A DNA stretch of 11,766 nt, taken from assembly GCA_043746815.1 (NCBI GenBank), contig JAYTQG010000051.1:1-11766 (forward strand), read 5' to 3'. The notes beneath the pieces are model-generated. The model made no database searches. It saw nothing but the letters and a program-made list of their open reading frames with translations, and was not told where the DNA came from. The stretch's first letter is position 1, and the number at the start of each line of letters is the position of its first letter. Of this stretch, positions 1-7,149 are shown piece after piece. This DNA is from JAYTQG01 sp043746815. Lineage in GTDB: Bacteria > Actinomycetota > Thermoleophilia > Miltoncostaeales > Miltoncostaeaceae. The position numbers were made by a program, and so were the translations under genes.

Positions 1-17
1 CGCGTTCTCACCGGACG

Positions 18-50
18 TTGACAGGCCGTTTACGTTGGCGCGCAACGATC
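18..50 (+). promoter_or_regulatory. possible promoter of the secreted repeat protein
   Basis: A consensus -35 hexamer TTGACA lies at 18-23. The best nearby -10-like hexamer, AACGAT at 45-50, is 21 nt away and a poor match to TANNNT, so only the -35 half is convincing. It lies upstream of the GTG start at 114. A separate frame, open from the window edge, stops at TGA 19-21 and could be the tail of an upstream gene, but six codons are too few to judge. Confidence 0.25.
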
Positions 51-113
51 AATGCCGACACAGGTAGAGCGGGCGCCGACGGCGCTCCCGAATCCCGAAT
101 GAACGGAGCGATC

Positions 114-938
114 GTGATCAACCCAAACAGCCGGAAGCGAATTTCCATCCTGGCCCTCGTTGGCGGGGCTGGCGCAGCCCTCGTCGGCGGACCCGCAACG
201 GCGGACGCAAAGAACCGCGCGCCCGGCGTCTACGACGGCCGGCAGAACGTCGAGTACCTCTTCACGGGAACCCTCGCCGCCGAGCCAGGCGCGGCACCGA
301 CGTCCGTTTCCCTGAACGTGACCGGGGGCGACAACCAGGGCCTGCGCGCAATGATTGGCGCGAGCGGACCGCAGACGTTCGCAGTTGACGCCGCGACCAG
401 CTACGTCGCTTGGACCGCCGCCGAGCGCGGCAATGCTCCGCTCGTCACGACCCCGAGTCAGATGCACGCCGGTGACAAGGTTCGCCTCCGTGTCCGCGCC
501 CCGCGCCAGGCACCGCTTTCGGTGATCGAAGCTGCGCCCGCCAAACTGATCGCGGATCTTGCGACGTCTCAGAAGGTTCAGGGGCGCCTGTTCGTATGGG
601 GCGGAAAGACGGTCGCAATCGACCCGACGGCTCAGACGATCACCGTCCAGATCCGCTTCGGGAATCGGCGCGGTCTGAAGGCACTGCTGGGAAGCCCGGC
701 GACGCAGACCTTCCACTACGACTCGGCCACGCAGTTCGTCAGTTGGAAGAAGTACGTCCCGTCGATCGTCGCCCCGACTGCTGTCAGCGTCGGAACGCCA
801 GTCACGTTGCGGACCCGCGCAATCGGGAACGTGAGCTTGACGGATCTGACGAACGCTCCGCTTTGGCGGGTTCGTGTCCGCGAGCCGAAAAAGAGCGTCG
901 TTGCCGACGGTGGGACGGTCGTCGCGCCGACCAAGTAG
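114..938 (+). CDS. secreted two-repeat protein of unknown function
   Basis: I do not recognise a named family. The 274-aa product starts with a basic stretch (SRKR, residues 6-9) and a small-residue hydrophobic segment (about 10-27), followed by an Ala-rich ATADA site near residue 32. This is a plausible Sec signal peptide with no lipobox Cys. The mature part consists of two copies of one domain, about 48-138 and 155-245. GLRAMIG (76-82) matches GLKALLG (187-193), QTF 87-89 matches QTF 198-200, and VDAATSYVAW (91-100) matches YDSATQFVSW (202-211), all at an offset of 111 residues. Each copy ends in a basic beta-like strand (RLRVRA, TLRTRA). I chose GTG 114 because GGAG at 105-108 sits 5 nt before it; ATG 99 in the same frame lacks a good Shine-Dalgarno. 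The protein probably acts outside the membrane, perhaps as a structural or binding protein. No catalytic motif is visible. Confidence 0.75.
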   Translation: MINPNSRKRISILALVGGAGAALVGGPATADAKNRAPGVYDGRQNVEYLFTGTLAAEPGAAPTSVSLNVTGGDNQGLRAMIGASGPQTFAVDAATSYVAWTAAERGNAPLVTTPSQMHAGDKVRLRVRAPRQAPLSVIEAAPAKLIADLATSQKVQGRLFVWGGKTVAIDPTAQTITVQIRFGNRRGLKALLGSPATQTFHYDSATQFVSWKKYVPSIVAPTAVSVGTPVTLRTRAIGNVSLTDLTNAPLWRVRVREPKKSVVADGGTVVAPTK

Positions 939-951
939 CGGCGAAACCCGT

Positions 952-981
952 GCGGCGTCGGTCCGGGGGGGCCGACGCCGC
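952..981 (+). terminator. GC-rich hairpin after the secreted-protein gene
   Basis: GCGGCGTCGG (952-961) and CCGACGCCGC (972-981) form a perfect 10-bp inverted repeat. The stem can extend inward through T-G, C-G and C-G pairs to a GGGG loop. It begins 13 nt after the TAG stop and precedes the moxR-like gene. There is no T-run after it. Such U-less hairpins are common at 3' ends in high-GC actinobacteria, but termination or mRNA 3'-end protection here is inferred. Confidence 0.5.
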
Positions 982-1017
982 GTCGGTCAAGGCCGTGATC
1001 GAGATGGCCGATGACAT

Positions 1018-1992
1018 GTGGAGATGGCAACCACCTCCGCGCCTCCCCGTGACAGCAGCATCTCCGAGGCCACCGCTCTCGCCGCGACGCTCGGCGAGAA
1101 TCTCTCACGAGCCCTTGTCGGAAAGCGTGATGTCGTCCGACGGGCGCTCGTCGCCGTGCTCTCTGGCGGCCATCTCCTCATCGAGGATGTTCCTGGCGTC
1201 GGGAAGACACTTCTGGCCAAGGCACTCGCGCGTTCGCTCGGAGGAACGTTCCGCCGGGTGCAAGGCACCCCGGATCTCCTTCCAAGCGACCTCACGGGCG
1301 TTGCGATCTACGACCGCAGCCGCTCCGAGTGGCGTTTCAACCCGGGACCGCTGTTCGCAAACGTGGTTCTGGTCGACGAGATCAACCGGGCGACACCGCG
1401 GACGCAGTCGGCGCTTCTCGAGGCGATGGAAGAACGACAGGTCAGCGTTGACGGTACGACCTACCGCCTTCCCGAACCGTTCGTCGTGGTCGCCACGCAG
1501 AATCCCTACGAGCAGCTGGGCACCTTCGCGCTCGTCGAAGGCCAACGCGACCGATTCGCGTTGGTCAGCCAGATGGGACTCCCGGGACGCCCCGCTGAGC
1601 GGGCACTGCTCCTTGGGCAAGGTGGCGTCGGAGCCCTGGAATCGCTTGCCCCCGTCACGAATCCCGAGGAACTCGCCCGTGCCATTGCGACCGTTCGCGA
1701 AACGCACTGCACGCCTGCCCTTGCTGACTACGTCCTGGATCTCGCCGACGCCACGCGCGGAGATGCCGCGATCACTTTGGGCGCGAGTCCTCGGGCCGCC
1801 CTGTCACTGCTTCGGGCCGCTCAGGCCCATGCGGTGATTGAGGGGCGCACGTATGTCCTGCCCGACGATGTGAAGGCGGTTGCTGCTCCGGCCCTTGCCC
1901 ACCGGTTGATTCTTGCCGAGGGCGAAAACCTCACGGCAGCGTCGGCCCACGTCGATCGCCTGCTGCGAGGAGTACCGGTTCCCACCGGATGA
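1018..1992 (+). CDS. MoxR-family AAA+ ATPase
   Basis: The 324-aa cytosolic ATPase has the standard MoxR length and layout. Walker A is DVPGVGKT (57-64), Walker B is VVLVDE (116-121), sensor 1 is the Asn of ATQNP (159-163), a likely Arg finger lies in QRDRF (176-180), and sensor 2 is GASPRA (255-260). The C-terminal helical lid follows. The usual GTYPLPEAQ stretch reads GTFALVEGQ, a mild divergence. MoxR proteins are thought to act as chaperone-like ATPases that mature or regulate partner complexes, often with DUF58 proteins. The gene overlaps the DUF58 gene by 4 nt (ATGA), so the two are very likely co-translated. The start is GTG 1018, 10 nt after a GAGATGG purine stretch (1001-1007). ATG 1024 in the same frame is possible, but GGAG directly abuts it. 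Confidence 0.95.
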   Translation: MEMATTSAPPRDSSISEATALAATLGENLSRALVGKRDVVRRALVAVLSGGHLLIEDVPGVGKTLLAKALARSLGGTFRRVQGTPDLLPSDLTGVAIYDRSRSEWRFNPGPLFANVVLVDEINRATPRTQSALLEAMEERQVSVDGTTYRLPEPFVVVATQNPYEQLGTFALVEGQRDRFALVSQMGLPGRPAERALLLGQGGVGALESLAPVTNPEELARAIATVRETHCTPALADYVLDLADATRGDAAITLGASPRAALSLLRAAQAHAVIEGRTYVLPDDVKAVAAPALAHRLILAEGENLTAASAHVDRLLRGVPVPTG

Positions 1993-2903
1993 AGCCACAC
2001 CTCTCCCGCGGTGCATGGGCGCTCCTCAGTAACGCCGCCGCGATCTACATGGCCGCGCTTGCGACCGGCGCAGACTGGCTGTTTGTGTTGGTCTCAGCGC
2101 TTCTCGCCATCTTGATCGTCGGTGCGCTGTGGCCGTTCGTACTGCTCCGACGTGGCCTCGCACCAGAGGCCTTCACCATCTTCGGTCCACTGGTGGCTAC
2201 CGCTGGCGATCCGGCCGAGTTCACGGTGCAATCGAACGGCCCGAGCGCGGTCCGTCTTCGACCCGCAGGCGGCGATCACCCGTGGGCGGTCCCAACACCA
2301 GAACGGAGCGGTCGCACGGCCAACAGTGCCTGGCGTCGTGGCGTGTACGGGTCGCTGGTGATCGAGTTTGCCTCCAGTGCACCGCTTGGGATTGTCTCCT
2401 GGCACGCCAAGCGTCGGCACCTTCTGGAGTCGCCGCTCGAGGTGGGGCCACGCCCAGCGAACGTCGGTCGCGCAGCCCTTGACGCCCACACAAACGATTC
2501 CCAACTACCGCGGTCCGTTCGAGCCCTGGACCACATCCGCGGACTGCGCGACTATCGCCACCAGGACCCCATGCGCCACGTCCACTGGCCAGCCTCCGCG
2601 CGACGCGATGTCCTCATGGTGAAGGAGTTCGAGGGACCAGAGCGTGAGGAGCTGACCCTCAGCGTTGATCTCGGCGGCGGCGGAGAGGCCGGTGAGCGGA
2701 TCGCCGAACGGGCGGCTGGCCTGGCGGAACTCGCGCTTCGAGACGGCGTGGCGGTGCGCCTGCTGACATGCGAGCGGGACGGAACGTCCAGTGGCCCCGT
2801 GTCAACGCCCCGTGAGGTCGCCCAACGCCTTGCGCGGTGTGTGCCCGGGCGGCCCGCGGCGGCACAGAGCGACAGTGGCCAGATCATCAGGCTCACCCCG
2901 TGA
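1989..2903 (+). CDS. DUF58 membrane-anchored protein
   Basis: The 304-aa protein has a hydrophobic N-terminus with two likely membrane helices (about 10-27 and 30-53). A predicted beta-rich section follows, then the DUF58 signature GLRDYRHQDPMRHVHWPASA (185-204), continuing to VLMVKEFE (208-215). The following LTLSVDLGGGG (223-231) leads a von Willebrand A-like fold, although the canonical DxSxS metal site is not preserved (DLGGG). DUF58 proteins regularly pair with MoxR ATPases, and this one probably serves as the membrane-side partner. The start is ATG 1989, overlapping the moxR-like stop TGA (1990-1992). The stop overlaps the next gene's GTG (GTGA). Internal frames on both strands are shadows. 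Molecular function is unknown beyond the family link. Confidence 0.9.
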   Translation: MKPHLSRGAWALLSNAAAIYMAALATGADWLFVLVSALLAILIVGALWPFVLLRRGLAPEAFTIFGPLVATAGDPAEFTVQSNGPSAVRLRPAGGDHPWAVPTPERSGRTANSAWRRGVYGSLVIEFASSAPLGIVSWHAKRRHLLESPLEVGPRPANVGRAALDAHTNDSQLPRSVRALDHIRGLRDYRHQDPMRHVHWPASARRDVLMVKEFEGPEREELTLSVDLGGGGEAGERIAERAAGLAELALRDGVAVRLLTCERDGTSSGPVSTPREVAQRLARCVPGRPAAAQSDSGQIIRLTP

Positions 2904-4927
2904 AATTGAAGGCACGGAGCACCGGGCCGGCGGAAGCCTCCGTCGCGCTGCGTGTTGCGGTGCTGTGTGCGGTGATGACCGGGGTCCTTGCGGTCGTCCG
3001 CGAAGGCGTCGGGGGACAGCTTCTTGGGCTCGCCTGCCTCATCGGAATCCCATTGGGTGCACTGATTTCCTACCGGCGGCGTGAAATCCGTTCGTCCCTG
3101 GTGAGCGGCATCCTTGGAATGCTGGTGGTGATCGCGGCGGTTGTCCTCATGCGCACCCTGTCGGGACTCGCCGGACCCGCCCTCGCAAGTGATGCCCGTG
3201 TCCCCCTGGCGGAGTTCTTCCTGATTCTGGAGGTCGTGCGCTCCTTTGAACAGCGCTCACGACGCGACCTCCTGTTCACGATGTGGTCCAGCCTGACACT
3301 GCTCGCCTTGGCCGGCGTTCTCTCACGCTCGGTGACCTTCGGCGTCCTCGCCGTCATGTGGTGTTTGGCGGCCCTCGCGGCGCTGACCATCGCTCATCGC
3401 CTCTGGCTAGGCGAGCAGGACCCACTCGAGGCGGCGGCACCCAAGGAATCCCACCTTGTTGGACCCATCCTTGGGCTCGGCGGTGCGGTCATCGGTGCAG
3501 CGGCAATCCTGCTCGTCGTCCTCCCCACCGGTCCGATCGGTGCGCTCCGCACCCTCGCGGCGAGTCTCCCACCGTCGAAATCGGGGAACCTTTCGGGTGG
3601 CCTTTCGAACCCTGGACTGAATCCCGACGGATCACCGAAGACCCAGAACGCCTACACCGGGTTCAACACAAAATTGGATACCGGCGAGCGGTTCAGCCTC
3701 AGCAACGAGTTGGTGATGCGGGTGCGCGCCGACCGACCCGATTTTTGGCGCGGGCAGACGTTTGACAAGTGGGACGGACGTTCGTGGGAACAGACAGACA
3801 CGGAGACGTTCTCGCTCCCTGATGCGAGCCCGGTTCGGCTGCCGACACCCCCCGATGAGCCGCAACCCGGCCCGGGACGTGACCTGACGCAGACCTTCTA
3901 TGTCGAACAACCGGGCCCGAACCTCATCTTCGCCTCCCCGACGGCGAGTCTCGTCTACTTCCCGCAGACCAGCATCGTGGAACTCCGCGACGGGACGCTG
4001 CGCTCCACGAGCGATCTCGGGCCTGGCTCGAGCTATACCGTCGTCAGCCACCGGGCGAACATCACCGCAACAACACTTCGCCAGTCGCCGTCGCCCGACA
4101 CCCTTCCGCGCGATATCTGGGCACGCTACCTCCAACTCCCCAACACCCCTCAGCGCGTACGCGACCTCGCCCAGAAGCTGACGGCTGGGCAGACGAATAC
4201 GTATGACAAGGTCAACGCACTCCAAGACTGGATGGCGGCCCATTCGAAGTACTCGCTCAACATCCCACCGCTCCCCGACGGAGCGGACTCCGTCGACCGC
4301 TTCCTCTTTGTCGACCATGTCGGCTTCTGCGAGCAAATCGGCAGTTCGCTGGTGGTCATGCTCCGCTCTCAAGGAATTCCTGCGCGTCTCGCCGTTGGCT
4401 ACGTACCCGGTGAGCGAAACCCATTCAGCGGCCTCTACGAGGTGAAGGCCAAGGATGCCCACGCCTGGGCAGAGGTGTATTTCCCCGGCGTCGGCTGGCA
4501 GCCGTTTGACCCGACCGCGAACGTTCCCTTGGCGGGTGACGCCGCAACGACGAGCGCCGGGTCGGGCTTGGCGACCTACGTCGGCCGTCGCCTCGACGGC
4601 GAGGTCATGTATTGGATCCTTGGCGGCGTCGCGTTGACGAGCGCGTTTTTTACCTGGCGGAATCGCCCCCGGCGGACACGGCGCAAACGCTCGTGGGCTG
4701 CGAAGGCAGCAGCCGAGCTTGAGAGCGTCGGCCGTTCATCGGGGCGCGTACGTCAGCGTGGCGAGACCCTGATCGAATTCGCGCGTGGGTTCGGTGACCC
4801 TCGAGCCAGCGCCGTCGCCGAGGCAATCAGCCGTGAGGCGTTCGCTCCGGGCGGTCTCGGCCCGGAGGAACGGCATGATGCGGAGGAGAAACTTCTAGCG
4901 CTTCGTCGACCAGCCCTTGACGCCTGA
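2900..4927 (+). CDS. membrane protein with extracytoplasmic transglutaminase-like domain
   Basis: The 675-aa protein resembles the TgpA/DUF3488-transglutaminase group. The N-terminal third carries six or seven hydrophobic segments (about 15-33, 39-57, 66-85, 101-117, 124-141, 146-165, 187-209). A long extracytoplasmic region follows, including WDGRSWEQ near residue 287 and a transglutaminase-like core. The papain-like triad is complete: Cys477 in GFCEQ, His521 in DAHAWAE and Asp537 in FDPT. One more membrane helix (about 569-586) and a basic, probably cytoplasmic tail of about 85 residues close the protein. It may act as a protease, ligase or crosslinker on envelope substrates; the substrate is unknown. 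Pseudomonas TgpA is a reported essential relative. I chose GTG 2900 because it forms a 4-nt GTGA overlap with the DUF58 stop; a longer frame from GTG 2837 would overlap DUF58 by 67 nt. Its last 33 nt overlap the convergent gene on the other strand. Confidence 0.93.
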   Translation: MKLKARSTGPAEASVALRVAVLCAVMTGVLAVVREGVGGQLLGLACLIGIPLGALISYRRREIRSSLVSGILGMLVVIAAVVLMRTLSGLAGPALASDARVPLAEFFLILEVVRSFEQRSRRDLLFTMWSSLTLLALAGVLSRSVTFGVLAVMWCLAALAALTIAHRLWLGEQDPLEAAAPKESHLVGPILGLGGAVIGAAAILLVVLPTGPIGALRTLAASLPPSKSGNLSGGLSNPGLNPDGSPKTQNAYTGFNTKLDTGERFSLSNELVMRVRADRPDFWRGQTFDKWDGRSWEQTDTETFSLPDASPVRLPTPPDEPQPGPGRDLTQTFYVEQPGPNLIFASPTASLVYFPQTSIVELRDGTLRSTSDLGPGSSYTVVSHRANITATTLRQSPSPDTLPRDIWARYLQLPNTPQRVRDLAQKLTAGQTNTYDKVNALQDWMAAHSKYSLNIPPLPDGADSVDRFLFVDHVGFCEQIGSSLVVMLRSQGIPARLAVGYVPGERNPFSGLYEVKAKDAHAWAEVYFPGVGWQPFDPTANVPLAGDAATTSAGSGLATYVGRRLDGEVMYWILGGVALTSAFFTWRNRPRRTRRKRSWAAKAAAELESVGRSSGRVRQRGETLIEFARGFGDPRASAVAEAISREAFAPGGLGPEERHDAEEKLLALRRPALDA

Positions 4928-5341
4928 CGCCGAGCGCATCAGCGTCTTGCGAAGCCCCCATGGGACCAGTTTGTAGAACGGAACGAACACCGCTCGCCAG
5001 AACCACCCCGCCTTGGAGTGCGGTGCGATGCCTCGGGATGCACCGGTGTGGCGGCGCTGTGAGGCCTCCATCTGGGCGCGCTCGGCCTGACGACGCATGG
5101 CCTCTTTGAGATTCGGCTTTGCGGGTAGCACGGCAGGGCGAAGCCCGGGACGCGCCTCGGTGGAACCAACCTTGGAGAGCGCATCGGCGACAGCGGTATC
5201 CCCCGCCCGGCGCGCGTTCGAGCCCTCCGGTGCTGGCGGGGCCGCGGGCATGCCACCGGCCGCAAACAGCGCGACCTTGTCGAAACCGAAGTACTCCGCG
5301 TACAGCGGTCCATCCGGCTGCTGCTCGGCGTGCTCACCCAT
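4895..5341 (-). CDS. hypothetical basic protein, 148 aa
   Basis: I do not recognise a family. The N-terminus (1-29) has an aromatic, folded-looking patch, GPLYAEYFGFDKVALFAAGG. Residues 30-75 are Ala/Pro-rich and probably disordered. Residues 76-105 form a charged helix rich in Arg, Lys, Glu and Gln. The C-terminus (112-136) is strikingly aromatic and basic (WFWRAVFVPFYKLVPWGLRK), suggesting an amphipathic membrane- or partner-binding helix. No Cys is present. The ATG at 5341 shares its A with the upstream flavoprotein stop (TAATG), which argues for translational coupling and a shared operon; no independent Shine-Dalgarno is visible. The last 33 nt overlap the 3' end of the convergent transglutaminase gene. 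The coupling supports a real gene, but a chance frame cannot be fully excluded. Confidence 0.7.
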   Translation of the reverse strand: MGEHAEQQPDGPLYAEYFGFDKVALFAAGGMPAAPPAPEGSNARRAGDTAVADALSKVGSTEARPGLRPAVLPAKPNLKEAMRRQAERAQMEASQRRHTGASRGIAPHSKAGWFWRAVFVPFYKLVPWGLRKTLMRSASGVKGWSTKR

Positions 5342-6675
5342 TAGAGCTGCGCCAATCCGGCCTGAGCGGCCGTTGACATGGGTTCGTAGAGGGCACCGAT
5401 CGGCGGGGAGTAGACGTTCTCCATCCAGGCGATCTCCTCCAGCGTGGAGCCCTTCTTCATCGCAAATGCCAGGAAGTCCGCCCGCTCCTTGATGCCCTCA
5501 CCACCGACCAACTGGGCGCCGATCAACTTACCGGTGCCGGGCTCAGCGAGCAGCTTGACCATCATCATCTGCACGCCGGGGTAGTAGCGAGCACGCGAGA
5601 TGCCGTTGCCCTTGCCGAGAACGTAGGGGATTCCAGCGGCAGTACACAGGTGCTCGCCAAAGCTGGCGCCACCCATTTGGAGCTGCCCGCCGATCATGCC
5701 CCACGGAATGAAGACTGGGTTGTACACACGGGTTCCGCCGCCGGCGTTCGCACCCGCGACGCGGCCTTGCTGCATGGCGTGCGCACCGGTCAACCCCTGC
5801 ACCGCGACGCCGGAGTAGCCCTGAGGCACCTCGACACAGTCGCCCGCGGCGAAGACTCCGGAAACGGAGGTTTCCATCCGCTCATTCACGGCGAAGCCGC
5901 CGGTCGAACCGGTCGCGAGGCCGATGCTCCGGCCAAGGTTCGTCTCGGGAAGTTTGTGGCTGGCAACGATGCAGAGGTCGGCGTCCACCACTCCATTGGC
6001 GGTGTCGATTCCGGTCAATTTGCCGGCGGAGCCGACGAAGCCCTTCACGGTCTGGCCGAAGTGGAGATGGCAGCCAAGGGACTCAAGGTTCTTCTGAACG
6101 GGCTCCGCGATGTCCGGGTCGGTGACCTGGGACATCAGCCAAGCGCTCTCATCGACCAGGTGCGTCTCGATCCCACGATGGGCCAGGGCTCCAAGCATCT
6201 CGACACCAAGCGGTGTCGAATCCAGGATGACGGCCTTCTTGACGCTCTTTAGCCGCTCGTTCAGTTCAATCCCGCGGCGGATGTTTTTGACGAACGTGAT
6301 GCCGTCAAGGTCGTTGCCCGGAAGGTTGGGGAGTTCGTAGTTAAAGCCGCTGCAGATGATCAGCTTGTCCCACGGCAGGACGTCGCCGTTCGCGGTCATC
6401 GTCCGGTTGGTCGCGTCGATCGCGGTGACCTTAGTCTCCCGGCGAAGGTCCACACCGGACTCGATGTAGTTCTCGGGGCCCGCCAGAAACAGGCGCTGAA
6501 ACTCGGGGATCTCGCCTGCGAGCACATACGGAATGCCGCATGGCGAGTAGGCCACGTCTTCAAACTCGGTGCAGATGATGACGTTGGCGTTCGGGTTTGT
6601 GCGCTTGGCCATGGAGGCCGCGCTAATTCCGGCTGCGCCTCCACCAATGACACAAATGTTCTCGGCCTGCCCCAT
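5341..6675 (-). CDS. FAD-dependent CoA-disulfide reductase/NADH oxidase-like oxidoreductase with degenerate NAD(P) site
   Basis: The 444-aa flavoprotein has the layout of single-cysteine disulfide oxidoreductases (CoA-disulfide reductase, NADH oxidase, archaeal NADH-sulfur reductase). The FAD dinucleotide motif is GGGAAG (11-16). The redox Cys46 lies in YSPCGIPYV, and the second FAD motif is VSGVFAAGDC (271-280). The dimerisation domain ends with VYSPPIG (421-427), like the family's C-terminal Tyr-Pro-Pro element. The NAD(P)H domain is unusual: the expected GxGxxG reads LDSTPLG (151-157), the ATG(A/S) motif reads ICSG (107-110), and the usual G-RPN segment reads VASHKLPETNL (237-247). It probably handles a thiol, CoA-thiol or persulfide substrate, but NAD(P)H use is doubtful. 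The start is ATG 6675, with AAGGGG on the minus strand at 6687-6682 and a 6-nt spacer. It lies 54 nt after the OsmC-like gene and is coupled to the downstream 148-aa gene. Confidence 0.88.
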   Translation of the reverse strand: MGQAENICVIGGGAAGISAASMAKRTNPNANVIICTEFEDVAYSPCGIPYVLAGEIPEFQRLFLAGPENYIESGVDLRRETKVTAIDATNRTMTANGDVLPWDKLIICSGFNYELPNLPGNDLDGITFVKNIRRGIELNERLKSVKKAVILDSTPLGVEMLGALAHRGIETHLVDESAWLMSQVTDPDIAEPVQKNLESLGCHLHFGQTVKGFVGSAGKLTGIDTANGVVDADLCIVASHKLPETNLGRSIGLATGSTGGFAVNERMETSVSGVFAAGDCVEVPQGYSGVAVQGLTGAHAMQQGRVAGANAGGGTRVYNPVFIPWGMIGGQLQMGGASFGEHLCTAAGIPYVLGKGNGISRARYYPGVQMMMVKLLAEPGTGKLIGAQLVGGEGIKERADFLAFAMKKGSTLEEIAWMENVYSPPIGALYEPMSTAAQAGLAQL

Positions 6676-6680
6676 GAAAT

Positions 6681-6687
6681 CCCCTTG
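6681..6687 (-). promoter_or_regulatory. strong Shine-Dalgarno of the flavoprotein gene
   Basis: The minus strand reads CAAGGGG, 5 nt before ATG 6675. It is the clearest ribosome site in the minus-strand run and fixes the flavoprotein start. Most other genes of the run start by overlap. Confidence 0.7.
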
Positions 6688-6729
6688 TTTCGTCGATGCG
6701 ATGGTTGAAACTAGCTGAGTGGGTCCGTG

Positions 6730-7149
6730 TCAGTCCAGGTGGTACCTGATCTCAGGCGGGTTTGCGAGCGTGTTTGAGACCCAGCAGACGCGCTTGGCGA
6801 GGTCGACGAGTGGCCCGAGGACATCAGACGGCGCTGACGCCCGCACCCAGACATCGAACGCGCCGAGACGTGGCTCCTGGCCGGGCCGCGCCGGGCGGAC
6901 ATCCACCTCAATTTCGGTCAACTCGACGTTCCGTCGCGTCGCCGACCACGCGAGGGCCATGCAAAAGCATGAGGCCAACGATGCCGTCAGGATCTCCGTC
7001 GGCATTGGTCCGCTGTCGGCGCCGCCAAACTCATCGGGCTCGTCAGCATGCAGCGTGTGGCCGCGACCGGTGATCTCGGCCGAAAGCCCGCCGGTCCAAC
7101 GGGCGGTCCAGGTGGCGTAGTCATACTCGGCTGGCAAGGAACCTCCCAT
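6730..7149 (-). CDS. OsmC/Ohr-like thiol peroxidase family protein
   Basis: The 139-aa product has the usual OsmC-fold length. Recognisable are FGGADSGPMPTEILTASLAS (41-60) leading into Cys61, and RVCWVSNTL (120-128) containing Cys122. These match the two redox cysteines of OsmC/Ohr proteins, which reduce organic hydroperoxides using dithiols. An extra Cys63 forms a C-F-C pair with Cys61. The GPMPTE/LLAS-type signature supports the family, but not the choice between OsmC, Ohr and a YhfA-like branch. The start is uncertain. ATG 7149 gives a 29-nt overlap with the glycosyltransferase gene. TTG 7137 in the same frame has GGGAGG 4-5 nt upstream and would shorten the protein by four residues. A longer frame from 7230 adds an unlikely Arg-rich leader. 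Its neighbour downstream is the flavoprotein, suggesting a thiol-redox pair. Confidence 0.87.
   Translation of the reverse strand: MGGSLPAEYDYATWTARWTGGLSAEITGRGHTLHADEPDEFGGADSGPMPTEILTASLASCFCMALAWSATRRNVELTEIEVDVRPARPGQEPRLGAFDVWVRASAPSDVLGPLVDLAKRVCWVSNTLANPPEIRYHLD

Noticed and set aside
596..1837. A 413-codon plus-strand frame over the secreted-protein and moxR-like genes
   Set aside because: It overlaps the MoxR motifs in another frame; its composition (Arg/Ser-rich, no motifs) is that of a shadow frame.
3632..4462. A 276-codon minus-strand frame inside the transglutaminase gene
   Set aside because: It lies opposite the catalytic core of a clear transglutaminase-like protein, and no domain is visible in it.
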